The position numbers were made by a program, and so were the translations under genes. From Streptomyces microflavus (GTDB taxonomy: Bacteria > Actinomycetota > Actinomycetes > Streptomycetales > Streptomycetaceae): 64,000 bases of DNA. Location: assembly GCF_014650075.1 (NCBI RefSeq), contig NZ_BMUG01000002.1, positions 124,001 through 188,000 on the forward strand. Direction: 5' to 3'. Of the stretch, positions 1 to 8,457 are shown piece by piece. The notes under the pieces are model-generated. The model ran no database searches. It saw only the letters and a list, made by a program, of their open reading frames with translations, and was not told the DNA's origin. Position 1 is the first letter of the stretch. Each line of letters begins with the position of its first letter.

Positions 1-717
1 GACCGCGCTGAGGCGGGCGGTCAGGGTCGAGGGGTCGGAGGCGTCACCGGTGCGTCCGGTGGCGAACTTTCCGGTCAGGTCCCAGTACTCGGCGGAGCGG
101 AAGGCGATGCGCTCGCGCTCCCGCTCGACGACGAGGCGGGTGGCGACGGACTGGACGCGGCCCGCCGAGAGCTTCGGCATGACCTTCTTCCACAGGACCG
201 GCGAGACCTCGTAGCCGTAGAGGCGGTCGAGGATGCGGCGGGTCTCCTGGGCGTCGACCATGCGCTGGTTGAGCTCGCGCGGGTTGGCGACGGCGGCCCG
301 GATCGCGTCCTTGGTGATCTCGTGGAAGACCATCCGGTGGACCGGGACCTTGGGCTTGAGCACTTCCTGCAGGTGCCACGCGATGGCTTCGCCCTCGCGG
401 TCCTCATCGGTGGCGAGGAAGAGTTCGTCGGACTCGGCCAGCAGCTGCTTGAGCTTCCTGACCTGGGCCTTCTTGTCTGCGTTGACGACATAGATGGGCT
501 GGAAGTCGTTCTCGACATCCACGCCGAGACGGCGCACCTCGCCGGTGTACTCGTCCGGCACCTCGGCGGCGCCGTTCGGCAGGTCGCGGATGTGCCCGAC
601 GCTCGCCTCGACGACATATCCGGGGCCGAGATAGCCCTTGATCGTCTTCGCCTTGGCAGGCGACTCGACGATGACGAGTCGGCGGCCGCCCTGTGCGGTC
701 TCGCTGGTCGGGGACAA
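1..717 (-). CDS. topA: DNA topoisomerase I (type IA), N-terminal part, cut by window edge
   Basis: Relaxes negatively supercoiled DNA by transient single-strand cleavage. Only the first 239 residues are present; the rest, including the catalytic tyrosine domain, lies beyond the left edge. The Toprim domain is clear: [13 protein letters not shown] at about residues 14-26 and the acidic [12 protein letters not shown] motif at about 104-115, followed by the conserved [19 protein letters not shown] stretch. The start chosen is TTG at 717, giving MSPTSETAQ, preceded by a GGAGAGAAG ribosome site about 8 nt upstream. A TTG start and this N-terminus match what I remember of S. coelicolor TopA. The neighbouring small membrane protein and methyltransferase genes lie on the same strand upstream. 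Confidence 0.97.
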   Translation of the reverse strand, partial: MSPTSETAQGGRRLVIVESPAKAKTIKGYLGPGYVVEASVGHIRDLPNGAAEVPDEYTGEVRRLGVDVENDFQPIYVVNADKKAQVRKLKQLLAESDELFLATDEDREGEAIAWHLQEVLKPKVPVHRMVFHEITKDAIRAAVANPRELNQRMVDAQETRRILDRLYGYEVSPVLWKKVMPKLSAGRVQSVATRLVVERERERIAFRSAEYWDLTGKFATGRTGDASDPSTLTARLSAV

Positions 718-998
718 CTTCGCTCTTCTCTCCGGTCGACACTCGATGGGCATCCGGGCAGCGTCAAGACGCTGCCCGCGGTGCTGTCGCTGCGGAGTGT
801 GACGGTACAACCCGCCCCCGTGTCAAACGGCAAAAGCCCGCAACGGCCACTCGAACGGTAACCCGACTTCCGCCATTCCTGCCGCCCGGACCGACGGGTC
901 CGGGCCGTGCGAAGCCCCGACCTACGGGTTTGCGGAGGTGGTCCCGGTGATCGCCCGGCACCCCCTCGACCCGGGCGCGGCCCCGGCGGGGGAGGGGA

Positions 999-1196
999 TC
1001 AGACGAGGGTGAAGCACCACACGCCGAGGGCGAGGAAAACTACGCCGAAAAGTGTCGTGAGTGCGGTGGAGGCGACGGGGCTCACACCGTGCAGCACCGG
1101 CGCGCGGTGTACGGCGCGCGCCCCTGTCCAGATGAGGAGAGCGGCACCGAACAGCGCGAAGGCCGTGCCGGCGAAGACTGCTGCGACGCTCTCCAT
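999..1196 (-). CDS. small two-helix membrane protein, unknown function
   Basis: A 65-residue protein with two hydrophobic helices, about residues 3-22 and 43-63, joined by a short basic linker. I do not recognise the family. The ATG at 1196 is chosen because GAGGGG stands 6 nt upstream; a longer frame starting at 1250 or further upstream would add an ERYD-repeat peptide with no ribosome site and is less likely. It lies between topA and the methyltransferase on the same strand, where Streptomyces genomes often carry a small hypothetical gene. Its length and the absence of a signal cleavage site suggest a simple inner-membrane hairpin protein. Confidence 0.6.
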   Translation of the reverse strand: MESVAAVFAGTAFALFGAALLIWTGARAVHRAPVLHGVSPVASTALTTLFGVVFLALGVWCFTLV

Positions 1197-1797
1197 GTCG
1201 TACCCCTCGACCCTGTCGTACCGCTCGAGCACGTCGTACCGCTCGATCATGGGGGAGGCTGCCACCCCGGGGCGTCGCCGACACGAACCCCGGGTGAACA
1301 CCACCCGCCCACCGGGAGTACCGGGGCCGTCACCTGCCGTCAGGCATCACAGACCCGGCGCGCAGGAGCAGGAGCATGCGTCACGGACCTGGCGCGCAGG
1401 AGCAGGAGCAGTACGGATCCGGCCACGCCGGGGGCGAGGAACAGGCGCCGGAGTCACAGCCCGGGCGCCCCTGCGCCGACCCGGACGCGGAGCTGCCGGT
1501 GACGGCCGCGAGGAACACCGCCCCGAGCCCCGGCAGAGCCCGACCGGAATCCGCAGGCCGGGCAGGAAGGAGGCAGCGGTGAGCGTGAAGGCGCTGATGA
1601 GAAGGGTGCCGAGGAGGCCGAGCAGCGCCCGGCCGGTCCGGAGCGGAGTCCGGCGACGGGGCCGAGGAGGCCGGCTCCCGGAGTGCCGTACCTGCGTTCG
1701 CCGGGGGCCACCACAGTCTCCTCCGCACTCTCCGATGTGCGCGCCCTCCAGGGCCGGTTCGCGGGTGACGGACCGTCCGGTCCGGGTCACACCGGCC
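1197..1797. other. 600-bp region with no confident gene; possible decayed minus-strand ORF
   Basis: No frame here is convincing. On the minus strand a frame ending at 1347 contains one hydrophobic run (ALLGLLGTLLISAFTLTAASF, positions about 1545-1610) that then becomes Arg/Pro-rich. A second frame ending at 1381 continues with GAVFLAAVTG, as if a frameshift separated the two. Both frames end in CSCSCAPG because a 34-bp block carrying the stop is duplicated (1347-1380 and 1381-1414). This could be a frameshifted small membrane-protein gene or chance. Nothing else is visible. Confidence 0.3.
1347..1414. repeat. 34-bp direct repeat, two copies, carrying a minus-strand stop
   Basis: Copies at 1347-1380 and 1381-1414 share ggcgcgcaggagcaggagca and differ at a few bases upstream of it. 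Each begins with TCA, a TGA stop on the minus strand. The possible decayed ORF therefore meets two alternative stops depending on frame. Confidence 0.7.
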
Positions 1798-3324
1798 TCA
1801 CCCCCGGACCTGCCCGGCACCGGGCACCGGCTCCAGGAAGCCCTCCTCGACCAGCAGGCGGATCGCCTGCGGGGTGCGGTCGCGCAGGAGCACCGGGTCC
1901 TCGGACATCAGCTGGGCGATGGCGTCCAGGATCCGCCCGGCGGGCAGCGACCCGTCGCACACTCCGGCGAACCCGGCGGCCACCGCGTCGACCTTGGTCG
2001 CCCGCATCATCCCGCGGTGCTGGCGCAGCACCACATGCTCGGGGTCCTCCGCACCGGGCAGGCCCACCTGCTCCTGCACGACCTCGGCGGCGAGGGTGAA
2101 GTGCCCGGCGAGCAGGGCGGCGTCGTCCTGGTCGCGCAGATAGTCCTGACGGGCGAAGTGGTCCTCGACGGCCCGGCCCAGCGGCTGCTGCACGGCGTGG
2201 GGCCACTCCTCGACGACGATCGACGGGTTCCCCGCGGCCGCGGCGGCGGACCTGCGCAGGGTGATCCAGCCGAAGCCGACGGACGTGGTCCCGCGCGCCT
2301 CGAACTCGTCGAGCCACGCCTCGTACCGCTCGGCGTACGCCTCCGGGTCGCTGCGGTGGTCGCCGCTGTCGCGCAGCCACAGCTCGGCGTACTGCGTGAC
2401 GTCCTGGACCTCGCGCTGCACGATCCAGGCGTCGCAGCCCGCGGGCACCCAGGAGCGCAGCCGGTCCTGCCACTCCTCGCCTTCCACGTGCTGCCAGTTG
2501 GCGAGGAACTGGGCATATCCCCCCTCGTTCAGATGGCCCCCCGCCTGCTGCACCAGGGTGCGGCACAGGTCGTCGCCGGCCATGCCGCCGTCCCGGTAGG
2601 TGAGGCGCGCGCCGGGCGAGATGACGAAGGGCGGGTTGGAGACGATCAGGTCGAAGGTGTCGGCGCCGACCGGCTCGAAGAGGGAGCCCTCACGGAGATC
2701 GGCGGGGGCGGCTCCGGACAGGGCGAGGGTGAGCCGGGTGAACTCCAGGGCGCGGGGGTTGAGGTCCGTCGCGGTGACGCGGGTGGCGTGCTGGGCGGCG
2801 TGCAGCGCCTGGATGCCGGAGCCCGTACCGAGGTCGAGGGCCGAGGTGACCGGCGTGCGGACGGTGATGGAGGCGAGGGTGGTGGAGGCCCCGCCGACCC
2901 CGAGGACGACACCCTCCTCGTGCGAGCCGATCCCGCCCGCCCCGCCGACCGCACAGCCGAGGTCGGAGACGATGAACCAGTCCTCGCCGTCCGGCCCGCC
3001 GTACGGCCGTACGTCGACGGTGGCGCGGACCAGGCCGTCCTCGACGCCCACCCAGCCGTCCTGGACGCACTCCTCCAGCGGCAGGGCCGCGCGGGCCTGC
3101 TCCTGGGGGACGGCCCGTTGGAGCAGGAACAGCCGCACCAGCGTGTCGAGCGGTGACACGCCCCGGGTGGCGCGCAGGGCGGGGACGGTCTCGCTGCGGG
3201 CGAGCGCGGCATAGGCGGACGCGCCGAGCCGGTCGAGGAGGCCGTCGGCGGTGAAGGCGGCGGCGAGCAGCGCCTCACGGAGGCCGGCGGTGTGGTCGGG
3301 TGCGGGAAGGCTGGTCTTACTCAC
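1798..3324 (-). CDS. class I SAM-dependent methyltransferase, HemK/PrmC-like
   Basis: A 508-residue protein with a central Rossmann methyltransferase: SAM-binding DLGTGSG at residues 164-170, acidic ATDLNP at 185-190, and the NPPF catalytic motif at 230-233. NPPF is typical of enzymes that methylate amide or exocyclic nitrogens (HemK/PrmC, N6-adenine and RsmC/RlmG types). About 150 residues precede the fold (the DUF7059-type N-terminus of actinobacterial proteins) and about 230 follow it, so it is much longer than PrmC and not the release-factor enzyme. The substrate is not known from sequence. The start is GTG at 3324 (SKTSLPAPDH) with only a weak ribosome site. It is transcribed toward topA. 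Confidence 0.85.
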   Translation of the reverse strand: MSKTSLPAPDHTAGLREALLAAAFTADGLLDRLGASAYAALARSETVPALRATRGVSPLDTLVRLFLLQRAVPQEQARAALPLEECVQDGWVGVEDGLVRATVDVRPYGGPDGEDWFIVSDLGCAVGGAGGIGSHEEGVVLGVGGASTTLASITVRTPVTSALDLGTGSGIQALHAAQHATRVTATDLNPRALEFTRLTLALSGAAPADLREGSLFEPVGADTFDLIVSNPPFVISPGARLTYRDGGMAGDDLCRTLVQQAGGHLNEGGYAQFLANWQHVEGEEWQDRLRSWVPAGCDAWIVQREVQDVTQYAELWLRDSGDHRSDPEAYAERYEAWLDEFEARGTTSVGFGWITLRRSAAAAAGNPSIVVEEWPHAVQQPLGRAVEDHFARQDYLRDQDDAALLAGHFTLAAEVVQEQVGLPGAEDPEHVVLRQHRGMMRATKVDAVAAGFAGVCDGSLPAGRILDAIAQLMSEDPVLLRDRTPQAIRLLVEEGFLEPVPGAGQVRG

Positions 3325-3355
3325 CCGTCCATTGTGTCCGGTCCCACTGACAACT

Positions 3356-3394
3356 GCAGCGGCCCGGACACTCGGTGAGCGTCCGGGCCGCTGC
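3356..3394 (-). terminator. hairpin terminator after the lipoprotein gene
   Basis: A perfect 14-bp stem (3356-3369 with 3381-3394, GCAGCGGCCCGGAC) with an 11-nt loop lies downstream of the lipoprotein stop on the minus strand. There is no U-run, as is common in Streptomyces. Confidence 0.6.
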
Positions 3395-3403
3395 CGCAGG
3401 GCC

Positions 3404-3483
3404 GATCTCCAGGTCTGCGGCTCTCCAGGTCTGCTGCTCTCCTGGGCTGATCGCCAGGTCTACTGCCGCTCTCCCGGAAGCCG
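3404..3483. repeat. degenerate 16-bp tandem repeat (about 5 units) after lipoprotein stop
   Basis: Units at 3404, 3420, 3436, 3452 and 3468. The first two are near identical (gctctccaggtctgct type) and the rest diverge. The array ends 4 bp from the lipoprotein stop at 3488, between the stop and the hairpin terminator. Confidence 0.55.
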
Positions 3484-3487
3484 CGGG

Positions 3488-4141
3488 TTACGCCTTCTTC
3501 TCCGCCGAAGCCGAAGCCGAAGCCGAGGCCGCGGGAGAAGCCGCTGCACCCGCGTCCGGCGCCTCGGAGCCCGAGGGGCTGGCGGGCCCGGTCGAAGCCG
3601 CCGGCTTCTGGCAGCCCTTCTGCTTCGACATCGCGGCGCCGATCTCGCCGGACTCCAGCTTCTTCAGCGCCTGGTCGCCGCTGGTGCTGATCTTGTTCAG
3701 CTCGTCGGCGATGCCCTTGAGGCCGTCGGCGAACTTCGCCTGGTCCTTGATCTCCAGGGCGTCGACCTTGGTCTTCAGATCCGCGTACGCCGTGGAGGCG
3801 GCGTTGAGTTCCTTCACGGCCTCCTTCTGCGTGGTCTCGCCGTCGTCGACCGGCGGCGGACCGGCCGAGTCCACGGCCACGCCCAGCGCCTTGTACGCCT
3901 GGGAGATCTGCTGGAAGGCGGCCGAGTCGGCCTTCTGGACATCGGCGGGCTTGCTGTTGTCAGCAGTCTGCTGCTGGATGGAGGCGTTGGCGTTGGTGAT
4001 CTTCTGCAACTGGGGCTGGAACTGGTCGCAGACCTTCTTGGCCCAGTCGTCCACCTTGTTGTCGCTGTCGTCGCTGCAGCCCGACAGCGTCAGTACGAGT
4101 ACCGCACCGCCGGACAGTGCGGCTGCAAGCTTCTTGTTCAC
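3488..4141 (-). CDS. small secreted lipoprotein, helical, unknown function
   Basis: A 217-residue lipoprotein. The N-terminus has a basic start (NKK), a hydrophobic core and the lipobox LSGC with the modified cysteine at residue 22, so it should be anchored to the outer face of the membrane. The mature part is Gln/Lys/Asp-rich and predicted helical (possible coiled coil, residues about 35-165), then a short KGCQKP segment and an Ala/Ser/Pro-rich tail (ASASASASAEKKA). GTG at 4141 is preferred over ATG at 4159 because GGAAGGG lies just upstream of the GTG and the upstream ATG overlaps that site. It sits alone between hppA and the methyltransferase. Function is unknown; a cell-envelope role is a guess. 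Confidence 0.85.
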   Translation of the reverse strand: MNKKLAAALSGGAVLVLTLSGCSDDSDNKVDDWAKKVCDQFQPQLQKITNANASIQQQTADNSKPADVQKADSAAFQQISQAYKALGVAVDSAGPPPVDDGETTQKEAVKELNAASTAYADLKTKVDALEIKDQAKFADGLKGIADELNKISTSGDQALKKLESGEIGAAMSKQKGCQKPAASTGPASPSGSEAPDAGAAASPAASASASASAEKKA

Positions 4142-4469
4142 CGGTTGGGTCCCTTCCAAGGCTCTCGGCCCCGGAACTTACACGCCAAGAGGGCTCCATC
4201 CGGGTGCCGAGCATCCGATGTGCACACTTTTGAAGCCATTTGCACCAAGGGAAATGAGGGAGATGCCACTCGGCCGGAGAATCCGACACACGTACGGCCG
4301 CTCACCGGAACGGCGGACCCAGGGCGTCCGGCCCCCAGGCACCCCGGGCGCCCGGCCCTCAGGCAGAGATACGGGCGGGAAGTACGCCAACACGTACCAC
4401 CCGCCCGCACAGTGACCAGCCGTCACCCGGAATCGGTGGATCCCCTTCCGCCCGTACCCCTCATGCCCG
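4142..4469. other. intergenic region between lipoprotein and hppA
   Basis: 328 bp without a gene. It should hold the lipoprotein promoter (minus strand, near 4150-4260, where the sequence is relatively A+T-rich) and the hppA 3' end with the hairpin at 4372-4407. No ORF here has a ribosome site. Confidence 0.6.
4372..4407 (-). terminator. candidate hppA terminator hairpin
   Basis: An inverted repeat, CGGGCGGG-aa-GTACG with CGTAC-ca-CCCGCCCG, 13 paired bases with a 2-bp internal loop and a 6-nt apex, 62 bp after the hppA stop. No U-run. Confidence 0.45.
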
Positions 4470-6938
4470 TCATGGGGCCGCCGCGGGATCCGGTGACGGA
4501 AGCGACGGACCGCCGCCGCCCGGAGCACCGCTGTCGTCCTCACCCACGGTGATGCCGCGCCGCTTGGACACGTAGACCGCGCCGACGATGACCACGATGG
4601 CGAAGACGGCCACCAGCGCCCGTACCCAGGGGTTCGCGTCCGCCCCGTAACTGAACTGCACCACCGCCGGGGCGATGAGCAGCGCGACCAGGTTCATCAC
4701 CTTGAGGAGCGGGTTGATCGCCGGGCCCGCCGTGTCCTTGAAGGGATCGCCGACCGTGTCACCGATCACGGTCGCAGCGTGTGCGTCGCTGCCCTTCCCG
4801 CCGTAGTGCCCGTCCTCGACAAGCTTCTTGGCGTTGTCCCAGGCGCCGCCGGAGTTGGCGAGGAAGACCGCCATCAGGGTGCCGGTGGCAATGGCACCCG
4901 CGAGGTACGAGCCGAGCGCGCCGACACCGAGGCTGAACCCGACCGCGATCGGCGCCAGGACCGCGAGCAGGCCGGGCGTGGCCAGCTCGCGCAGGGCGTC
5001 CTTGGTGCAGATGTCGACCACGCGGCCGTACTCCGGCTTCTCGGTGTAGTCCATGATCCCGGGGTGCTCGCGGAACTGCCGCCGGACCTCGTACACGACG
5101 GCCCCGGCGGACCGGGAGACCGCGTTGATGGCGAGCCCGGAGAAGAGGAAGACGACCGCCGCACCGAGGATCAGACCGACGAGGTTGTTGGGCTGCGAGA
5201 TGTCCAGACTCAGCCCCAGCTCCCCCGCCCCGGCTCCCACATCGGCGACCGCCGTCGCGATGGCATCGCGGTAGGAGCCGAAGAGCGCGGCCGCCGCCAG
5301 AACGGCGGTGGCGATGGCGATGCCCTTGGTGATGGCCTTGGTCGTGTTGCCGACGGCGTCCAGGTCGGTGAGCACCTGGGCCCCGGCGCCGGTGACGTCA
5401 CCGGACATCTCGGCGATGCCCTGGGCGTTGTCGGAGACCGGTCCGAAGGTGTCCATGGCGACGATGACCCCCACCGTGGTGAGCAGCCCGGTCCCGGCGA
5501 GCGCCACCGCGAAGAGCGCCAGCATGATCGACGTACCGCCCAGCAGGAACGCCCCGTAGACGCCCAGAGCGATCAGCAGGGCGGTGTAGACGGCCGATTC
5601 CAGGCCGATGGAGACGCCGGCGAGCACCACGGTCGCCGGGCCGGTCAGCGAGGACTTCCCGATGTCCTGGACGGGGCGGCGCTTCGTCTCGGTGAAGTAG
5701 CCGGTGAGCTGCTGGATCAGCGCGGCCAGGACGATGCCGATGGCCACCGCGACCAGGGCGAAGACCCGCGGGTCGCCGCCGTGCCCGGTGATCGCCTCGT
5801 CGGTGACCCCGTCCAGTCCGGCGTATGAGGACGGCAGATAGGCGTACGCGGCCACGGCCACCAGGACGAGCGAGACCACCGCGGAGATGAAGAAGCCCCG
5901 GTTGATCGCGGTCATCCCGCTGCGGTCGGCGCGCCGGGGGGCGACCGCGAAGATCCCGATCATGGCGGTGACGACACCGATCGCCGGGACCATCAGGGGG
6001 AAGGCCAGGCCGGAGTCGCCGAAGGCGGCCATGCCGAGGATGAGCGCGGCGACGAGCGTGACGGCGTACGACTCGAAGAGGTCGGCGGCCATGCCCGCGC
6101 AGTCACCGACGTTGTCGCCCACGTTGTCCGCGATGGTGGCGGCGTTGCGCGGGTCGTCCTCCGGGATTCCCTGTTCCACCTTGCCGACGAGGTCGGCGCC
6201 CACATCGGCGGCCTTGGTGAAGATCCCGCCGCCGACCCTCATGAACATGGCGATCAGCGCGGCACCGAGGCCGAACCCCTCCAGCACCTTGGGCGCGTCG
6301 GCCGCATAGACGAGAACCACACAGGAGGCGCCGAGCAGCCCAAGCCCCACCGTGATCATTCCGACCACACCACCGGTACGGAATGCGATTTTCATCGCGC
6401 GATGCGAGACGGTGGTGAGATCCTTTTCCGGTTCGCCCTCTCCCGGAGTCGCTTCACGCGCGGCGGCCGCCACCCGCACATTGCTCCGTACGGCGAGCCG
6501 CATACCGATGTAGCCGGTGGCCGCCGAGAAAAGCGCACCCACCAGGAAGAAGAGCGAACGCCCCGCGCGCTGCGACCAGTTGTCGGCCGGCAACAACAGC
6601 AACAGGAAGAACACGATCACGGCGAACACGCCGACCGTTCGCAGCTGCCGGGCCAGATAGGCGTTGGCGCCCTCCTGGACCGCCGCGGCGATCTCCTTCA
6701 TACGCTCGGTGCCCTCGCCGGCCGCCAGTACCTGGCGTACCAGCAGGCGGGCGACGACGAGCGCGGCGACGGCGACGACCGCCACGACGATGACGATCAG
6801 CCGGTTGTCGTCGGTGAGTACCGCAGCCGCGAGGGAGCCGGGTCCGTCGGAAAGTGCGGATTCTCGAAGTGCGGATTCTTGCATCGGTGCAGCCACGGGG
6901 GCCGGTGCAGCCATTGGGGTGGTGAAGAACTCCGCCAT
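4470..6938 (-). CDS. hppA: proton-translocating membrane pyrophosphatase, K+-independent type
   Basis: Couples hydrolysis of pyrophosphate in the cytoplasm to proton export. It has 822 residues and about 16 membrane helices, with the family hallmarks: DVGADLVGKVEQGIPEDDPRN near residues 245-265 and DNVGDNVGDCAGMAADLFESY with Asp at about 279. Residue 534 in GNTTKA is lysine; lysine here is known to mark K+-independent H+-PPases, alanine the K+-dependent ones. The C-terminus is extended by a Gly/Pro/Ser tail. ATG at 6938 has a strong AAGGAGGAC ribosome site; an in-frame extension to 7253 is non-coding. Monocistronic, convergent with nothing, next to the bldG operon on the same strand. Confidence 0.97.
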   Translation of the reverse strand: MAEFFTTPMAAPAPVAAPMQESALRESALSDGPGSLAAAVLTDDNRLIVIVVAVVAVAALVVARLLVRQVLAAGEGTERMKEIAAAVQEGANAYLARQLRTVGVFAVIVFFLLLLLPADNWSQRAGRSLFFLVGALFSAATGYIGMRLAVRSNVRVAAAAREATPGEGEPEKDLTTVSHRAMKIAFRTGGVVGMITVGLGLLGASCVVLVYAADAPKVLEGFGLGAALIAMFMRVGGGIFTKAADVGADLVGKVEQGIPEDDPRNAATIADNVGDNVGDCAGMAADLFESYAVTLVAALILGMAAFGDSGLAFPLMVPAIGVVTAMIGIFAVAPRRADRSGMTAINRGFFISAVVSLVLVAVAAYAYLPSSYAGLDGVTDEAITGHGGDPRVFALVAVAIGIVLAALIQQLTGYFTETKRRPVQDIGKSSLTGPATVVLAGVSIGLESAVYTALLIALGVYGAFLLGGTSIMLALFAVALAGTGLLTTVGVIVAMDTFGPVSDNAQGIAEMSGDVTGAGAQVLTDLDAVGNTTKAITKGIAIATAVLAAAALFGSYRDAIATAVADVGAGAGELGLSLDISQPNNLVGLILGAAVVFLFSGLAINAVSRSAGAVVYEVRRQFREHPGIMDYTEKPEYGRVVDICTKDALRELATPGLLAVLAPIAVGFSLGVGALGSYLAGAIATGTLMAVFLANSGGAWDNAKKLVEDGHYGGKGSDAHAATVIGDTVGDPFKDTAGPAINPLLKVMNLVALLIAPAVVQFSYGADANPWVRALVAVFAIVVIVGAVYVSKRRGITVGEDDSGAPGGGGPSLPSPDPAAAP

Positions 6939-7169
6939 ACGTCCTCCTTGACGCTCAGCGCTCAAGACGTGGACGGATTGTAGGGAGCGGAACCGGATCA
7001 AAACAGTGGTCCGGAAGAGAATTGATCGCACTCCCCCCAACGCCGAAAGATCGACGGAGGGTTTTCCCCGAATGCAGTAATGGGGCAGCCGCATTACCCG
7101 GAAGAAATAACCCGGGACTGCGCAGGACTGCGCGGGACGACACCGGACGACACCGGGCAGCACAAGAAA
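6939..7169. other. hppA upstream region
   Basis: No gene. It is relatively A+T-rich around 6975-7080 (for example aacagtggtccggaagagaattgatcg), fitting a minus-strand promoter for hppA. The region is bounded upstream by the terminator at 7170-7188, so hppA is probably transcribed independently of bldG. Confidence 0.55.
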
Positions 7170-7188
7170 GGCCCTGCTGAGCAGGGCC
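7170..7188 (-). terminator. rho-independent terminator of the bldG operon
   Basis: A perfect 8-bp stem, GGCCCTGC (7170-7177) with GCAGGGCC (7181-7188), and a 3-nt loop. Read on the minus strand it is followed by TTTCTTG. It lies 185 bp past the anti-sigma stop, after the tandem repeats. Confidence 0.75.
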
Positions 7189-7272
7189 GGGAAAAGCGGC
7201 GCAGGCGGTCGCCCGCGCACGACGCCGTGCGAGCGGGGCCGGCACAGGCTCACACCCTACGGACGGCACTCC

Positions 7273-7404
7273 TCAGGGACGCACAGCCGGTAGGGCCGTC
7301 GGGCCTCAGGAACGCACACCGCAGCCAGGGCTGCGGGGAGTCAGGAGCGCACAGCGGCAAGGGCCGCCGGGCTCAGGAGCGCACAGCGGCAAGGGCCGTC
7401 GGCC
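7273..7404. repeat. 32-35 bp tandem repeat, 4 copies, spanning a stop codon
   Basis: Copies begin at 7273, 7306, 7341 and 7373, each with TCAGG(a/g)(a/g)CGCACA, a TGA stop plus preceding codons on the minus strand. The 7373 copy is the real 3' end of the anti-sigma gene (encoding the ALAAVRS end); the 7341 copy is almost identical and the outer two have diverged. Confidence 0.85.
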
Positions 7405-7816
7405 AGCTCATACGGATGGTTCCGCCGTCCGCACCGGAACGGACTTCCACGTCGTCGACGAGACCGCTGATGACCGCGAGACCCATTTCGTCCTCGCCGT
7501 CGCCCTCAGTCTCGGGCTCGTCCGAGCCACCGCGCGCTCCGGGCGTGGCGGGGGCGCTCCCGGGCTCGGGAACGGCGTCACCGACCTCGATGGAGAACGC
7601 CTTCTCCTCCTCGGTCAGCACGACGCTGACCGGCGCGGTGATGCCGTGGCTGCGGTGCAGGCCCACGGCACGGCTGCATGCCTCGCCGACAGCGAGCCTG
7701 ACCTCGTCGAGCACCGCCTCGTCGACGCCGGCCCGGCGTGCCACGGCGGCCGCCACCAGGCGGGCCGTCCTGACATGCTCAGGCTGGGCACTGAAGCGGA
7801 GTTCAACGGTGGCCAT
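7373..7816 (-). CDS. RsbW-like ATP-binding anti-sigma factor, BldG partner
   Basis: A 147-residue GHKL/HATPase_c_2 protein of the SpoIIAB/RsbW type. The N-terminal part has the LDEVRLAVGEACSRAV helix (N-box region, about residues 38-53) and the ATP-lid region follows DEMGLAVISGLVDDVEV (about 113-129). Proteins of this family bind a sigma factor and phosphorylate an anti-anti-sigma factor; the ortholog beside bldG in S. coelicolor is described as the co-transcribed BldG partner. Between the boxes lies an acidic insert (ETEGDGEDE). The start is ATG at 7816, preceded by AGGGGG. It lies 208 bp downstream of bldG on the same strand, and its last codons are duplicated downstream. Confidence 0.9.
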   Translation of the reverse strand: MATVELRFSAQPEHVRTARLVAAAVARRAGVDEAVLDEVRLAVGEACSRAVGLHRSHGITAPVSVVLTEEEKAFSIEVGDAVPEPGSAPATPGARGGSDEPETEGDGEDEMGLAVISGLVDDVEVRSGADGGTIRMSWPTALAAVRS

Positions 7817-8024
7817 GCGATCCCCCTGGAACGTTCGGGCGTACGCCTCAGAGGCCCCGGACCTGAAGCCCGGCACCCCTGCTCTCCTTCTCCGGAAACC
7901 GACGAGATCGACAAAGCCGACAGCCGGCCCGAAGGCCGACCGCCTGCCCGTCGCGGCCCGGTTGCTGCCGCTGTCGGCCCGTTCACCGCCTGACGACCGG
8001 CCCGGGGGCCGGTCGAAGCCGACC

Positions 8025-8378
8025 TCAGTCGGTGGCGGCGACAGCCTCGTCGACCGTGGTGTGAATCGGGAACACCTTGGTCAGACCTGTGATCCGGAAG
8101 ATCTTGAGAATGCGCTCCTGGTTGCAGACCAGGCGCAACGAGCCCTCATGGGCCCGGACACGCTTCAAGCCGCCCACGAGCACGCCGAGGCCGGTGGAGT
8201 CGAGGAAGTCGACGCCTTCCATGTCGACAACCAGGTGGTAGCTGCCGTCATTCACCAACTCGACCAACTGCTCGCGCAGCTTGGGCGCGGTATACACATC
8301 AATCTCGCCACCGACCTCGACGACCGTACGGTCGCCACCAGGCCCGGACACATTGCGAGTCGACAGGGACAGGTCCAC
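8025..8378 (-). CDS. bldG: anti-anti-sigma factor BldG
   Basis: A STAS-domain protein of 117 residues, almost identical to BldG of S. coelicolor, which is required for aerial growth and antibiotic production. It acts when unphosphorylated, by sequestering anti-sigma kinases. The phosphorylatable serine is Ser61 in FLDSTGLG. Compared with the 113-residue protein I remember, there is a four-residue insert near positions 9-13 (NVSGPGG). The start is GTG at 8378 with GGAGGA upstream. It is the first gene of a unit with the RsbW-like gene and is divergent from the helicase gene, with only 79 bp between the two starts, so the promoters face away from each other inside that gap. Confidence 0.96.
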   Translation of the reverse strand: MDLSLSTRNVSGPGGDRTVVEVGGEIDVYTAPKLREQLVELVNDGSYHLVVDMEGVDFLDSTGLGVLVGGLKRVRAHEGSLRLVCNQERILKIFRITGLTKVFPIHTTVDEAVAATD

Positions 8379-8457
8379 GGATCCTCCAGCACCTTGCTAT
8401 CGAGCGGTCGCCCCTCGGTCTCCCCGACGGAGGCCAGGGGACGGATCGCCAGCCGCG

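Noticed and set aside
907..3156. 749-codon plus-strand open frame
   Set aside because: Covers the small membrane protein and the methyltransferase on the other strand; Arg/Pro/Gly-rich shadow.
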